A stretch of 64,000 nt of DNA from Microlunatus speluncae (GTDB taxonomy: Bacteria > Actinomycetota > Actinomycetes > Propionibacteriales > Propionibacteriaceae), in the NCBI RefSeq assembly GCF_009299835.1, contig NZ_VKCZ01000014.1, positions 682,001-746,000 of the forward strand, given 5' to 3'. The notes beneath the pieces were generated by a model. That model was given only the letters and a program-made list of their open reading frames with translations, had not been told where the DNA came from and did not search any database. Positions 45,800 through 53,934 of this stretch are shown here, piece after piece. The position numbers and the translations under genes are program-made. The first letter of the stretch is position 1. The number at the start of each line of letters is the position of its first letter.

Positions 45800-46213
45800 C
45801 TATCCGTTCCAGGGATCGAGCAGGCCGACACCGGTCCGCGCGAAGTCGCCGACGTTGCGGGTGACCACTGTCAGCCCGGAGACCAGAGCCGTCGCGGCGA
45901 TCAGGGCGTCCCGTTCCGGCATCGGGTCCGGGACGTGGAGGGCTGCGGAGCGGCGTGCGATGTCCAGGTCGATCGGCAGAATCCGATCCCGGTAGCCGGA
46001 CAGGACCTTCCGCTCGTACCAGCGGCGCAGGACTGCGCCCTGGGTTGCATCCCGTCGCTCCTTGGCCAGAATTCCGGCTTCGAGCTCCCGGATCGTGATG
46101 ACGCTGAGGAAAAGAACTCCCGCGTGGACCGCCTTCGCCCACCGGGCAACGCCGTCATCCGGGAATCGCTTGCGGAGCTCACTCACGACGTTGGTGTCGA
46201 GCAGGTAGGTCAC
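45800..46213 (-). CDS. PIN-domain toxin (VapC family)
   Basis: 137 residues. The acidic metal-site residues of PIN ribonucleases are present: D6 in YLLDTNVVSELRK, E in VITIRELEAGIL near 45, and D near 102 in MPERDALIAATA, followed by VTRNVGDFARTGVGLLDPW. As the toxin of a type II system it would cleave RNA (often initiator tRNA or rRNA) when free. It overlaps the antitoxin stop by four bases (46210-46213) and is translated after it, the normal order. Confidence 0.9.
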   Translation of the reverse strand: MTYLLDTNVVSELRKRFPDDGVARWAKAVHAGVLFLSVITIRELEAGILAKERRDATQGAVLRRWYERKVLSGYRDRILPIDLDIARRSAALHVPDPMPERDALIAATALVSGLTVVTRNVGDFARTGVGLLDPWNG

Positions 46214-46455
46214 AGGTCGGCGATCCGGCCGGGTTCACGATCCACGATCGGCTCGAAGTCGACGTCGGCGGCGTCCTCGTCCATACGGAGCGAGTCGTAG
46301 GCATTGGACCCGCCGGTGAGCCGGTCGTACTGCTCGGCCGACATGACGACCAGGGCCGTTTGTCCGCGGTCGGTGACGAACACCGGCTCGCCCTTGGCGA
46401 GGGCCTTCACCTCCGACGGCGACTGGTTGAACCTTCGTGCGGTAACGATCGCCAT
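46210..46455 (-). CDS. Phd/YefM-type antitoxin
   Basis: 81 residues from ATG 46455, preceded by a strong AGGAGG; a TTG three bases upstream is less likely. The N-terminal Phd/YefM fold AIVTARRFNQSPSEVKALAKGEPVFVTDRG binds DNA, and the acidic C-terminal tail (RMDEDAADVDFEPIVDREPG) should wrap the PIN toxin. It is expected to repress its own operon. Confidence 0.88.
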   Translation of the reverse strand: MAIVTARRFNQSPSEVKALAKGEPVFVTDRGQTALVVMSAEQYDRLTGGSNAYDSLRMDEDAADVDFEPIVDREPGRIADL

Positions 46456-46477
46456 CAAGCCTCCTCAGCTTGCAACT

Positions 46478-46496
46478 ACATACCTACATCGTAGCG
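46478..46496. promoter_or_regulatory. Candidate toxin-antitoxin autoregulatory site
   Basis: CTACATACCTACATCGTAG: two CTACAT repeats and a CTAC/GTAG inverted pair directly upstream of the antitoxin ribosome binding site. Confidence 0.4.
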
Positions 46497-46555
46497 GCGC
46501 GCTGAATTTTCCGGTCCGATCGGACTGGTGCACAAGCGGCGAATAGAGTGGTCGC

Positions 46556-47059
46556 ATGTCGGCGGATCAGGCTTCCCGTACGGCGCGGAAACACCGCGCC
46601 CGGTGGAAGCGCGGGTCGCCGTTCGACGAGTACGAGCCGGAGCACAACGATCACGTCCTGATCGAGCCCGACCAGGACCGCTGGAAGTGGCGGCAGCGGA
46701 TCCGACAGGACCCACGGAAGCTGGTCGTCTACCGGATCGGCGTCGCGCTGGCCGGGCTGTTCTTCATCATCCTCGGCGCGGTCACCGGTCCGTTGCCCGG
46801 CCCCGGCGGCATCCCGCTGGTCCTGCTCGGGCTAGCCGTGTGGTCGTCGGAGTTCGCCTGGGCCAACCGGCTGATGCGGTTCTTCAAGCACCTGCTCGGC
46901 ATCGTCAGCCGCTGGCCGCGGCGACAGAAGGTGTTGCTGATCGTGCTGGCCGTCTGCGGCGCGCTGACCGGCATCTACCTCTCGCTGGCCGTCTTCGGTG
47001 TGCCGCCGTGGCTGCCGCCCGTGATCGGCGACGTGCTGCGCCAGCTCCCGAACGTCTGA
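46556..47059 (+). CDS. PGPGW-type transmembrane protein (TIGR02611 family)
   Basis: 167 residues. A charged N-terminal 60 residues precede a membrane segment (VYRIGVALAGLFFIILGAVT), the hallmark GPLPGPGGIPLVLLGLAVW near 78-96 and a further segment near 125-148. The family is common in actinobacteria and has no known function. The start ATG 46556 is the first in the frame. It is followed after six bases by the glycerophosphodiesterase gene. Confidence 0.82.
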   Translation: MSADQASRTARKHRARWKRGSPFDEYEPEHNDHVLIEPDQDRWKWRQRIRQDPRKLVVYRIGVALAGLFFIILGAVTGPLPGPGGIPLVLLGLAVWSSEFAWANRLMRFFKHLLGIVSRWPRRQKVLLIVLAVCGALTGIYLSLAVFGVPPWLPPVIGDVLRQLPNV

Positions 47060-47065
47060 GGCCGA

Positions 47066-47866
47066 GTGCCGCTGACCAGGACGATGCGCGCGGCGGACTA
47101 CGCCTATTTCGACGCCCCGTTCCTCGCCTTCGCTCACCGTGGCGGCGCGACCTATCCGCCGAACGTCGGTCGGGAGAACACGCTGCACGCCTTCACCGAG
47201 GCGGCCAAGCTCGGCTACCGCTACTTCGAGACCGATGTGCATGCCACGACCGACGGGGTGTTGGTCGCCTTCCATGACGACCGGCTGGACCGGGTCACCG
47301 ACCGGACCGGGCTGATCGGCGCGCTGCCCTACCGGGAGGTCGCGGCGGCCAAGATCGGCGGGCTCGACCCGATCCCCACATTCACCGAGCTGCTGGAGGA
47401 GTTCCCGGACGTACGGTTCAACGTCGACGCCAAGTCCGACGCCGCGGTGCCGCTGCTGGCCGAGGCGATCGCCCGGCACGGCGCCGGTGGCCGGGTCTGC
47501 GTCTCCTCGTTCGGTACGTCTCGGCTGCACCGGCTGCGCCGGCTGCTCGGGCCGGAGACGCCGACCGCGGCCAGCCAGGCCGGGATCGCCTGGAACCGGT
47601 TCGCCCCTCGGCTGACCACCATGATCAACACCGCCGGGGCGGCGCTGCAGTTGCCGGTGCGACACCGGGTCGCCGGCCGGGACCTGCAGGTGCTGACCGA
47701 GGGCCTGGTCCGGGCGGTGCATCGGGCCGGGAAACAGGTGCACGTCTGGACCGTGGACGACGCCGCCGAGATGGAGCGGCTGATCGATCTGGGCGTCGAC
47801 GGCATTTTCACCGATCGGATCGATATCTTGTCCGACGTGCTGAACCGTCGCGGGCTCTGGACCTGA
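47066..47866 (+). CDS. Glycerophosphodiester phosphodiesterase
   Basis: 266 residues. The catalytic pair H24/R25 lies in FAFAHRGGATYPPNVGREN, the metal ligands in FETDVHATTDGVLVAFHDDRLDR (ExD and second His, near 53-72), and the barrel ends with VWTVDDAAEMERLIDLGVDGIFTDR. There is no signal peptide, so it is cytoplasmic. It hydrolyses glycerophosphodiesters from lipid turnover to glycerol-3-phosphate. GTG 47066; the MFS gene follows after eight bases. Confidence 0.92.
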   Translation: MPLTRTMRAADYAYFDAPFLAFAHRGGATYPPNVGRENTLHAFTEAAKLGYRYFETDVHATTDGVLVAFHDDRLDRVTDRTGLIGALPYREVAAAKIGGLDPIPTFTELLEEFPDVRFNVDAKSDAAVPLLAEAIARHGAGGRVCVSSFGTSRLHRLRRLLGPETPTAASQAGIAWNRFAPRLTTMINTAGAALQLPVRHRVAGRDLQVLTEGLVRAVHRAGKQVHVWTVDDAAEMERLIDLGVDGIFTDRIDILSDVLNRRGLWT

Positions 47867-47874
47867 GCCGCACC

Positions 47875-49203
47875 ATGGACACCTCGACCGAGCCGTCGAC
47901 CGACCCCACCCCGCCCCGAACCAAGCGCGGCCGGGTGCTGGCCTGGGCGCTGTGGGACTGGGGAGCGAGCGCGTACAGCACGATCGTGGTGACGTTCGTG
48001 ATCGCGCCCTACCTGACCGAGGACGTCGCCGCCCAGGCCCCGACCGGCTCGCTGTCCGGCGCGACCTGGCTGAGCATCGCGCTCGCCGCGGCCGGGCTGC
48101 TGATCGCGCTGCTCGCCCCGGTGATCGGTCAGCGGGCCGACGCCGGCGGACGACGCAAGCTCAACCTGGCGCTGTGGAGCGGGCTCACCGTGATCTCCGC
48201 CGCCGGGCTGTTCTTCGTCCGCGACGAATACTCCTACCTCTGGCTCGGCCTGATCCTGATGGCCGCCGGCAGCGTCTTCTCCGAGTTCGCCGGCGTCTCG
48301 TACAACGCGATGCTGCGGCAGGTCTCCACCCCGGCGACGATCGGCAAGGTGTCCGGCTTCGGCTGGGCGGCCGGCTATGTCGGCGGCATCGGCGTGCTGC
48401 TCGGCGCGTACCTGCTGTTCATCCAGCCCGAGGTCGGCCTGTTCGGCGTGACCGCCGACGGCGGGCTGAAGTTCCGGGTGCTGGCGGTGGTCGCGGCCGT
48501 CTGGTTCGCGGTCTGGTCGATCCCGGTGCTGATCGCGGTGCCGGAGATCCCGCCGACCGACCGTGCCGCCCGGGTCGGCTTCTTCGCCTCGTACGGGGTG
48601 CTGATCAAGCAGCTCCGCGGGTTGTACGCAGGAGCCCGGCACACCGTCTGGTTCCTGCTCGCCAGCGCGATCTTCCGGGACGGCCTGGCGGCGGTGTTCG
48701 CCTTCGGGGCCGTGCTTGCCCGCAGCGTGTACGGGCTGTCCGCCGGTGAAGTGATCATCTTCGGGGTGGCGGCCAACGTGGTCGCCGCGGCCGGCGCGTT
48801 CGCCGCCGGCTTCATCGAGGACCGGGTCGGGCCGAAGCTGATCATTCTGGTGTCGCTCGGCGGGCTGATCGTGGCGGCGGTCGTGCTCCTGTTCGCGCAG
48901 GGCTCGACCATGTTCTGGATCTTCGGGCTGGCCCTCTGCCTGTGGGTCGGGCCGGCCCAGTCCAGCTCGCGGACCTTCCTGGCTCGGTTGTCGCCGGCCG
49001 GTCACGAGGGCCAGCTGTTCGGCCTGTACGCGACCACCGGCCGGGCCGTGTCCTTCCTCGCGCCGAGCCTGTTCGGGCTGTTCGCGGGCATCTTCGCCAG
49101 CGACCGGATGGGCATCATCGGCATCGCACTGGTGCTGCTGGTCGGTGCGATCGCGCTGCTCGGGGTCCGGCCACCGCCGCGGGAGGCGCCCGTCACACCG
49201 TGA
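47875..49203 (+). CDS. MFS transporter, UMF1/Atg22-like
   Basis: 442 residues, about twelve membrane segments. The N-terminal motif WALWDWGASAYSTIVVTFVIAPYL is characteristic of the UMF1/Atg22-like branch. Cytoplasmic loop motif RADAGGRRKLNLAL after helix two fits MFS loop 2-3. Substrates of bacterial members are unknown; amino acids are exported by the yeast homologue. Probably co-transcribed with the phosphodiesterase gene. Confidence 0.87.
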   Translation: MDTSTEPSTDPTPPRTKRGRVLAWALWDWGASAYSTIVVTFVIAPYLTEDVAAQAPTGSLSGATWLSIALAAAGLLIALLAPVIGQRADAGGRRKLNLALWSGLTVISAAGLFFVRDEYSYLWLGLILMAAGSVFSEFAGVSYNAMLRQVSTPATIGKVSGFGWAAGYVGGIGVLLGAYLLFIQPEVGLFGVTADGGLKFRVLAVVAAVWFAVWSIPVLIAVPEIPPTDRAARVGFFASYGVLIKQLRGLYAGARHTVWFLLASAIFRDGLAAVFAFGAVLARSVYGLSAGEVIIFGVAANVVAAAGAFAAGFIEDRVGPKLIILVSLGGLIVAAVVLLFAQGSTMFWIFGLALCLWVGPAQSSSRTFLARLSPAGHEGQLFGLYATTGRAVSFLAPSLFGLFAGIFASDRMGIIGIALVLLVGAIALLGVRPPPREAPVTP

Positions 49204-49226
49204 TGAACCGGTTTGTTCACCGGTTC

Positions 49227-49252
49227 GGAACAATTCCACCGACTCGCGAGTT
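49227..49252 (+). promoter_or_regulatory. SigR/SigH-type promoter of rbpA
   Basis: GGAAC (49227-49231), an 18-base spacer and GTT (49250-49252) match the thiol-oxidative-stress sigma factor consensus GGAAY-N18/19-GTT. It lies about 50 bases before the rbpA start; rbpA is a known SigR target in Streptomyces. Confidence 0.65.
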
Positions 49253-49301
49253 GAGATGACCAGGGGTACAACTCAGTCAGGATCGAGTCGGGAGGGACAC
49301 G

Positions 49302-49679
49302 ATGGCAGATCGTTCGTTACGGGGATCCGGCCTCGGCGCCAAGAGCTTCGAGGATGAGACCGGAGTCGAATTCGCTCCTCGCCAGGAGATCGGATACGAC
49401 TGTCCGAATCAGCACCACTTCGCGCTGACGTTCGCGGAGGAGGCGGAGATCCCCGCCCTGTGGGAGTGCCCGCGGTGCGGTGCGGAATCGCTGCGGTCGG
49501 ACGGTGAGCGTCCGGAGGCCAAGGACGAGAAGCCGGCCCGGACGCACTGGGACATGCTGCGGGAGCGGCGGTCGATCGCGGAACTGGAAGACCTGCTCGC
49601 GGAGCGGCTCGACCTGCTGCGGTCCGGGGCGCTGGGCCCCAACTACATCGCTTCCTCGGGGTCGGCCAAGTCGGCCTGA
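49302..49679 (+). CDS. rbpA: RNA polymerase-binding protein RbpA
   Basis: 125 residues, usual length. The N-terminal tail with ASLRGSG-like ADRSLRGSGLGAKSFEDE, the zinc/beta-core with C34-H38 and C56-C59 (YDCPNQHHF, LWECPRCG) and the sigma-interacting C-terminal helix HWDMLRERRSIAELEDLLAERL are all present. It binds RNA polymerase and the principal sigma factor and stabilises the open complex. GGGAGGG precedes ATG 49302. A SigR-type promoter and a strong terminator frame the gene. Confidence 0.96.
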   Translation: MADRSLRGSGLGAKSFEDETGVEFAPRQEIGYDCPNQHHFALTFAEEAEIPALWECPRCGAESLRSDGERPEAKDEKPARTHWDMLRERRSIAELEDLLAERLDLLRSGALGPNYIASSGSAKSA

Positions 49680-49700
49680 CCCCACGAGGCACCAGCCTGG

Positions 49701-49770
49701 CCGTCTCCCGGCCCCCGCATCGCACTGGTCGGCGATGCGGGACCACCGGGAGACGGTCATCTTCTTTGTC
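49701..49770 (+). terminator. rbpA terminator
   Basis: Nested stem: CCGTCTCCCGG (49701-49711) with CCGGGAGACGG (49746-49756), and inside it CCCGCATCGC with GCGATGCGGG around an 8-base loop, followed by TCATCTTCTTTGT. Confidence 0.85.
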
Positions 49771-49780
49771 CACACCCATT

Positions 49781-49838
49781 CGCCGAGTTGTCAGAACTGA
49801 GTTGTGCCATAGGGCAACTCAGTTCTGACAACTCGGCG
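49781..49838. repeat. Perfect 24-bp inverted repeat, dispersed palindrome copy A
   Basis: Arms 49781-49804 and 49815-49838 (left arm begins CGCCGAGTTGTC, right arm ends GACAACTCGGCG) with loop TGCCATAGGG. It lies between convergent rbpA and phyH. A related copy is at 59919-59972. Confidence 0.9.
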
Positions 49839-49849
49839 TTTGGGGTCTC

Positions 49850-50617
49850 TTACGCCGCGCCGCGGTGGGGGAAGTGGCGGGCGGGGTCGAAGGTCGGGAC
49901 CGGCTGGTAGGTGTTGACGCCGGGGTCGCCGCGGAGCAGGAAGGCGCTCGGGTACGGCTGCTCGTCGGCGGTGATCCGGGTCGAGGTCGGGATGTAGCGG
50001 ATGGTCAGCCCGCAGCGCCGATTGGGTGAGGTGTTGGCGTTGCTGCCGTGCACGATCTTCGGGTGGTGCACCTCGACGTCCCCCGGCTTCAGCACCATGT
50101 CGACGGCCTGGCTTTCGTCCACGTCGACCGCGATCTCCGCGCCGAGCACGTTCTCCACGTCGGTCCGCTCGCGCAGCGCCGCCGTGTCCAGGGTGTGGCT
50201 GCCGGGGATCAGCCGGACGCAGCCGTTCTCCGGGGTCGAGTGATCGACGGCCAGCCAGAGCGTCACCACCTCCATCGGCTCCAGCGGCCAGAAGGCGCTG
50301 TCCTGGTGCCACAACACCTGCCGGCCGGTGAACGGCGGCTTGCTGATGTAGTGCGACGCGAACAGCGCGACGTCGTCGCCGATGAACCGGGCGGCGATGT
50401 CGACCAAGCGGTCGTCGGAGATCAGCCGGACCCAGAACGGGTCGTCGCGCAGATAGATGTGGCCGAGATTCTCCGGCCGGACATCCGGGTGCTGCTGCTC
50501 CAGCCAGTCGACGTGATCGCTGACCTCGGCGATCAGGTCGGGGTCGATCACGTCGCGGAAGATCACGTAGCCGTCGCGGTCGAAGTCGGTCAGGGTGGGG
50601 TCGGGAGAGAGAGTCAT
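49850..50617 (-). CDS. Phytanoyl-CoA dioxygenase (PhyH) family oxygenase
   Basis: 255 residues. Iron ligands in VLWHQDSAFWP near 103-113 (HxD) and HGSNANTSPNRRCGLTIRY near 190 (distal His and 2-oxoglutarate Arg). ENGCVRLIPGSHTLD is the conserved PhyH stretch between them. CCGAGGAGG precedes ATG 50617. It is divergent from an AraC gene that in turn precedes an ABC sugar importer, repeating the PhyH-AraC-importer association seen at 10-16 kb. Substrate unknown; hydroxylation or oxidative cleavage of an imported compound is a reasonable guess. Confidence 0.87.
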   Translation of the reverse strand: MTLSPDPTLTDFDRDGYVIFRDVIDPDLIAEVSDHVDWLEQQHPDVRPENLGHIYLRDDPFWVRLISDDRLVDIAARFIGDDVALFASHYISKPPFTGRQVLWHQDSAFWPLEPMEVVTLWLAVDHSTPENGCVRLIPGSHTLDTAALRERTDVENVLGAEIAVDVDESQAVDMVLKPGDVEVHHPKIVHGSNANTSPNRRCGLTIRYIPTSTRITADEQPYPSAFLLRGDPGVNTYQPVPTFDPARHFPHRGAA

Positions 50618-50720
50618 CGAGGCAGCCTCCTCGGCGGCGAGTTGACGTTTTCTTTCAGAATGCCGACCGGATCGCGCCTGGCACAGGCACAGAGCGCGCG
50701 AAAACTTGTAACTTCTTGAT

Positions 50721-51602
50721 GTGCCTTCCCGCGAGTCGACGTCGCCGGAGCGCTTCGAAAGCCACGCCTTCGGCCGGCCGTACCACGCCGCGCTGGTCGA
50801 CCTGCGTGGCCGGTCTGAGCCGCACGGCCACGCCGACTACTTCGAGATCATGCTGGTGATCGACGGCGACGGCAGCCAGGATCTCGGGCCGGGCCTGGCG
50901 GAGCGGGTGCAGCCGTTGCGGCCGGGCGAGTTGATCTTGATCCGGCCGCGGGACCAGCACGCCCTCGCCGGTCCGGTCCGGTTCTACAACATCGCCTTCC
51001 CGGTCGCCGGCTGGCGCGCCTTCGCCGATCTGGCCGGCGTCGACCCGGCCTGGCACCAGGCCGCGCTGCCGCCGCGACGGCGGCTCTCCCCCGGCTCCGC
51101 GGAGGCCGAGCGGGCCGGGGCGGTCTGCGCCGAGGCGCTGGCCCGGTTCCGGGGCGGGCCCCGGCAGTTCGACCTGATCCGGTTCTGGACCGACATCGTG
51201 CCGTTGCTCGGGCCGGCCCCGGAGCCGCTGGCGGAACGGCCGCACGGCGCCCCGGACTGGTTGGTCACCGCCTGCGCCGCGATGCGCCGGGAGCCGAACC
51301 TGCGCCGGGGCGTGCCGCGGCTGCTCGAACTCGCCCGGGTCAGCCCGGCCCACCTGGCCCGCACGATGCGCCGGCACTACGACACCACCGCCACGGCCTT
51401 CGTCGCCGAGCTCCGGCTGCGGCACGCCGCGATGCTGCTGACCACCACGATGCGGCCGGTCGCCGACATCGCCGCCGCCTGCGGCTTTGCCAGCCCGGCC
51501 TATTTCACCCGCTGCTTCCGCGCCGCTCACGACCGGTCGCCGCGGGAGTTCCGGCAGGCGGCCCAGCACGCGTTCGTACCGCGGCCGTCCCGCATCTCTT
51601 GA
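50721..51602 (+). CDS. AraC-family regulator
   Basis: 293 residues. N-terminal cupin-like domain (PHGHADYFEIMLVIDGDGSQ, PLRPGELILIRPRDQHAL) and C-terminal double HTH with RLLELARVSPAHLARTMRRHY and PVADIAAACGFASPAYFTRCFRAAHDRSPREFR. Start is GTG 50721; ribosome binding site weak. It lies between a divergent PhyH gene and the importer operon that starts 87 bases downstream, and probably controls both in response to the transported sugar. Confidence 0.88.
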   Translation: MPSRESTSPERFESHAFGRPYHAALVDLRGRSEPHGHADYFEIMLVIDGDGSQDLGPGLAERVQPLRPGELILIRPRDQHALAGPVRFYNIAFPVAGWRAFADLAGVDPAWHQAALPPRRRLSPGSAEAERAGAVCAEALARFRGGPRQFDLIRFWTDIVPLLGPAPEPLAERPHGAPDWLVTACAAMRREPNLRRGVPRLLELARVSPAHLARTMRRHYDTTATAFVAELRLRHAAMLLTTTMRPVADIAAACGFASPAYFTRCFRAAHDRSPREFRQAAQHAFVPRPSRIS

Positions 51603-51689
51603 CCCGCCGGGTCCGGCGGCTTACCGTAGTCAGCAATCCCGTGAACCGTTTCAACCCAGGTTCGTGGTCCTGTCTACAAGGAGGTAGCA

Positions 51690-52991
51690 GTGGTTTCCCT
51701 TCGTCCCCTGTTCGCGGCCGTCGGTGCCGCGAGCCTGATGTTGACCGCGTGCTCGGTCGGCTCCATCGGCAGTTCCGGCGACGGTTCGGTCGAAATCACC
51801 TATCTGGTCGGCAACGGCGCCGAGGACGTCGCGGCAGCGGAGGCATTGCGGGACGGTTTCGTCGCCGAGAACCCCGATATCAAGGTGACCATCGACACCC
51901 GGCCGGGTGGCGTGGAGGGTGACAACCTGGTCAAGACCCGGCTGTCCACCGGCGAGATGGCCGACGTCTTCACGTACAACTCCGGGTCGCTGTTTCAGGC
52001 GCTGAACCCGGACACCAACCTCGCTCCCCTCGACGATCAGCCCTGGGTCGCCGACCTGAGCGAGGAGTTCGTGCCGCAGGTCAAGACGCCGAAGGGCATC
52101 TACGGTGCGCCGTACGGGACCAGTTCGGCCGGCGGGGTGATGTACAACAAGGTGTTGTACGAGGAGCTGGGGCTGAAGATCCCGACCAGTTGGGCCGAAT
52201 TCATGGCCAACAACGAGAAGATCAAGGCGGCCGGCAAGATCGCCGTGGCGCAGACGTACGGCGAGAGCTGGACCGCGCAGCTGTTCGTGCTCGGCGACTT
52301 CGCCAACGTCGCGGTCAAGGACCCGAAGTGGGCCGAGGAATACACCAAGAACCAGCGCAAGTACGCCGACCAGCCGGCGCTGCAGGGCTTCGTCAACCAG
52401 GAGCAACTGGGCCAGGCGGACATGTACAACAAGGACTTCGCCTCGGCGATGTTCGACGAGGGGATCCGGCTGATCGCGACCGGTGAGGCCGCGCACTATC
52501 CGATCACCACCACAGCGGTCGGCACGCTGCAGCAGAACTTCCCGGACAACGTCGACGATGTCGGCGTGTTCGCCCTGCCGGCGCAGGACGCCGCGAGCAC
52601 CCGGCTGACGATCTGGTTGCCGGGAGCCATGTACATCCCCAAGACGACGACCGACGCCAAGCTCGACGCGGCCCGGAAGCTCATCGCCTTCACGGTCTCG
52701 GCCAAGGGTTGCGCGATCCAGTCCGAGCAGCTGTCCATCGCCGGGCCGTACTCGATCAGCAGCTGTGAGCTGCCCGCCGACATCCCGGCGGTCGCCGCCG
52801 ACGTGCAGCGCTACACCGACGAGGGGAAGGTCGGCCCGGCGCTGGAGTTCATCTCCCCGATCAAGGGGCCGAACCTGTCCGGCTTCACGGTCGAGGTCGG
52901 CTCGGGCATCCGGTCCGCCAAGGAGGCCGCCGCGTTGTACGACCAGGACGTGGAGAAGCAGGCGCAGCAACTCGGCCTGCCCGGCTGGTAG
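51690..52991 (+). CDS. ABC importer, sugar-binding lipoprotein
   Basis: 433 residues. Sec-type lipoprotein signal with lipobox LTAC at about 18-21 (SLMLTACSVGS), then a solute-binding protein domain (VEITYLVGNGAEDVAAAEAL, GIYGAPYGTSSAGGVMYNKVLYEELG). AAGGAGGT precedes GTG 51690. A CGTGAACC...GGTTCGTG inverted repeat at about 51640-51667 upstream may be an AraC or other operator. First gene of an importer operon lacking its own ATPase. Confidence 0.92.
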   Translation: MVSLRPLFAAVGAASLMLTACSVGSIGSSGDGSVEITYLVGNGAEDVAAAEALRDGFVAENPDIKVTIDTRPGGVEGDNLVKTRLSTGEMADVFTYNSGSLFQALNPDTNLAPLDDQPWVADLSEEFVPQVKTPKGIYGAPYGTSSAGGVMYNKVLYEELGLKIPTSWAEFMANNEKIKAAGKIAVAQTYGESWTAQLFVLGDFANVAVKDPKWAEEYTKNQRKYADQPALQGFVNQEQLGQADMYNKDFASAMFDEGIRLIATGEAAHYPITTTAVGTLQQNFPDNVDDVGVFALPAQDAASTRLTIWLPGAMYIPKTTTDAKLDAARKLIAFTVSAKGCAIQSEQLSIAGPYSISSCELPADIPAVAADVQRYTDEGKVGPALEFISPIKGPNLSGFTVEVGSGIRSAKEAAALYDQDVEKQAQQLGLPGW

Positions 52992-52998
52992 GCCGGCG

Positions 52999-53934
52999 AT
53001 GGCAGTCACGACGACCGCGACCGCCGGGCCGCCACGGTCGCCCGGGTCGCGGCCGACCCGGGCGGCGACCCGGCGTGCCCGGCGGAGCCCGTACCCGTCC
53101 TGGTTCTATCTCCCCTCGGCCGTGCTCTACGTGGTGCTGTTCGCGGTGCCGACCTTCGCGTCGTTCTACTTCAGCCTGACCCGCTGGACGCTGACCGACA
53201 CCGAGTTCATCGGGCTGGACAACTTCATCCAGTTCTTCCGGGAGCCGATGCTGGTGAAGGGCTTCGTCAACACCTTCGTCTACGGCTTTCTGACCTCTGG
53301 GCTGAAGGTGGTGATCGGGTTACTGCTCGGGATCCTGTTGACCTCCCAGATCGTCGCCCGCGGTTACCTCAGGTCGGTGATCTTCTTCCCGGTGCTGGTC
53401 TCCACGATCGGGGTCGGGATCACGTTCAAGGTGCTGCTCGACCCGTTCGACGGGCTGGTCAACAGCGCGCTCGCGGCGATTGGGATCACCGGTCCCGGCT
53501 GGCTCACCGACCCGGCCTGGGCGCTGTTCTCGGTCGCGCTGGTCGATGTCTGGAAGGGCCTCGGCATCGCGACCCTGATCTACATCGCCGGGCTGGTCGC
53601 GATCCCGCAGGAGTACTACGAGGCGGCGCGGGTGGATGGCGCCGGCGGCTGGTGGTGTTTCTGGAGCATCACGCTGCCGCTGGTCCGGCCGGCCACCGCG
53701 ACCGTGATCCTGCTGTCACTGATCGGCGGGCTGCGGTCGTTCGACCTGATCTGGGCGATGACCAACGGCGGCCCGGGATTCACCAGCGACGTGATCGGCT
53801 CGGTGATCTACAAGCAGTATCAGGCCGGGTTCTACGGCCTCTCCACCGCGGGCAACGTGGTGCTGTTCGTCGTGGTGACCGCGATCATCGTGCCGATCTC
53901 GTTCCTGCTGAACCGGCGGGAGGTCGAGCGATGA
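52999..53934 (+). CDS. ABC sugar importer permease (MalF type)
   Basis: 311 residues from ATG 52999; the longer frame starting at 52765 covers the binding-protein gene. Arg-rich cytoplasmic N-terminus of about 35 residues, then about six helices; the ATPase-docking loop is YEAARVDGAGGWWCFWSITLP near 210. Relies on a shared ATPase encoded elsewhere. Overlaps the next permease by four bases. Confidence 0.9.
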   Translation: MAVTTTATAGPPRSPGSRPTRAATRRARRSPYPSWFYLPSAVLYVVLFAVPTFASFYFSLTRWTLTDTEFIGLDNFIQFFREPMLVKGFVNTFVYGFLTSGLKVVIGLLLGILLTSQIVARGYLRSVIFFPVLVSTIGVGITFKVLLDPFDGLVNSALAAIGITGPGWLTDPAWALFSVALVDVWKGLGIATLIYIAGLVAIPQEYYEAARVDGAGGWWCFWSITLPLVRPATATVILLSLIGGLRSFDLIWAMTNGGPGFTSDVIGSVIYKQYQAGFYGLSTAGNVVLFVVVTAIIVPISFLLNRREVER

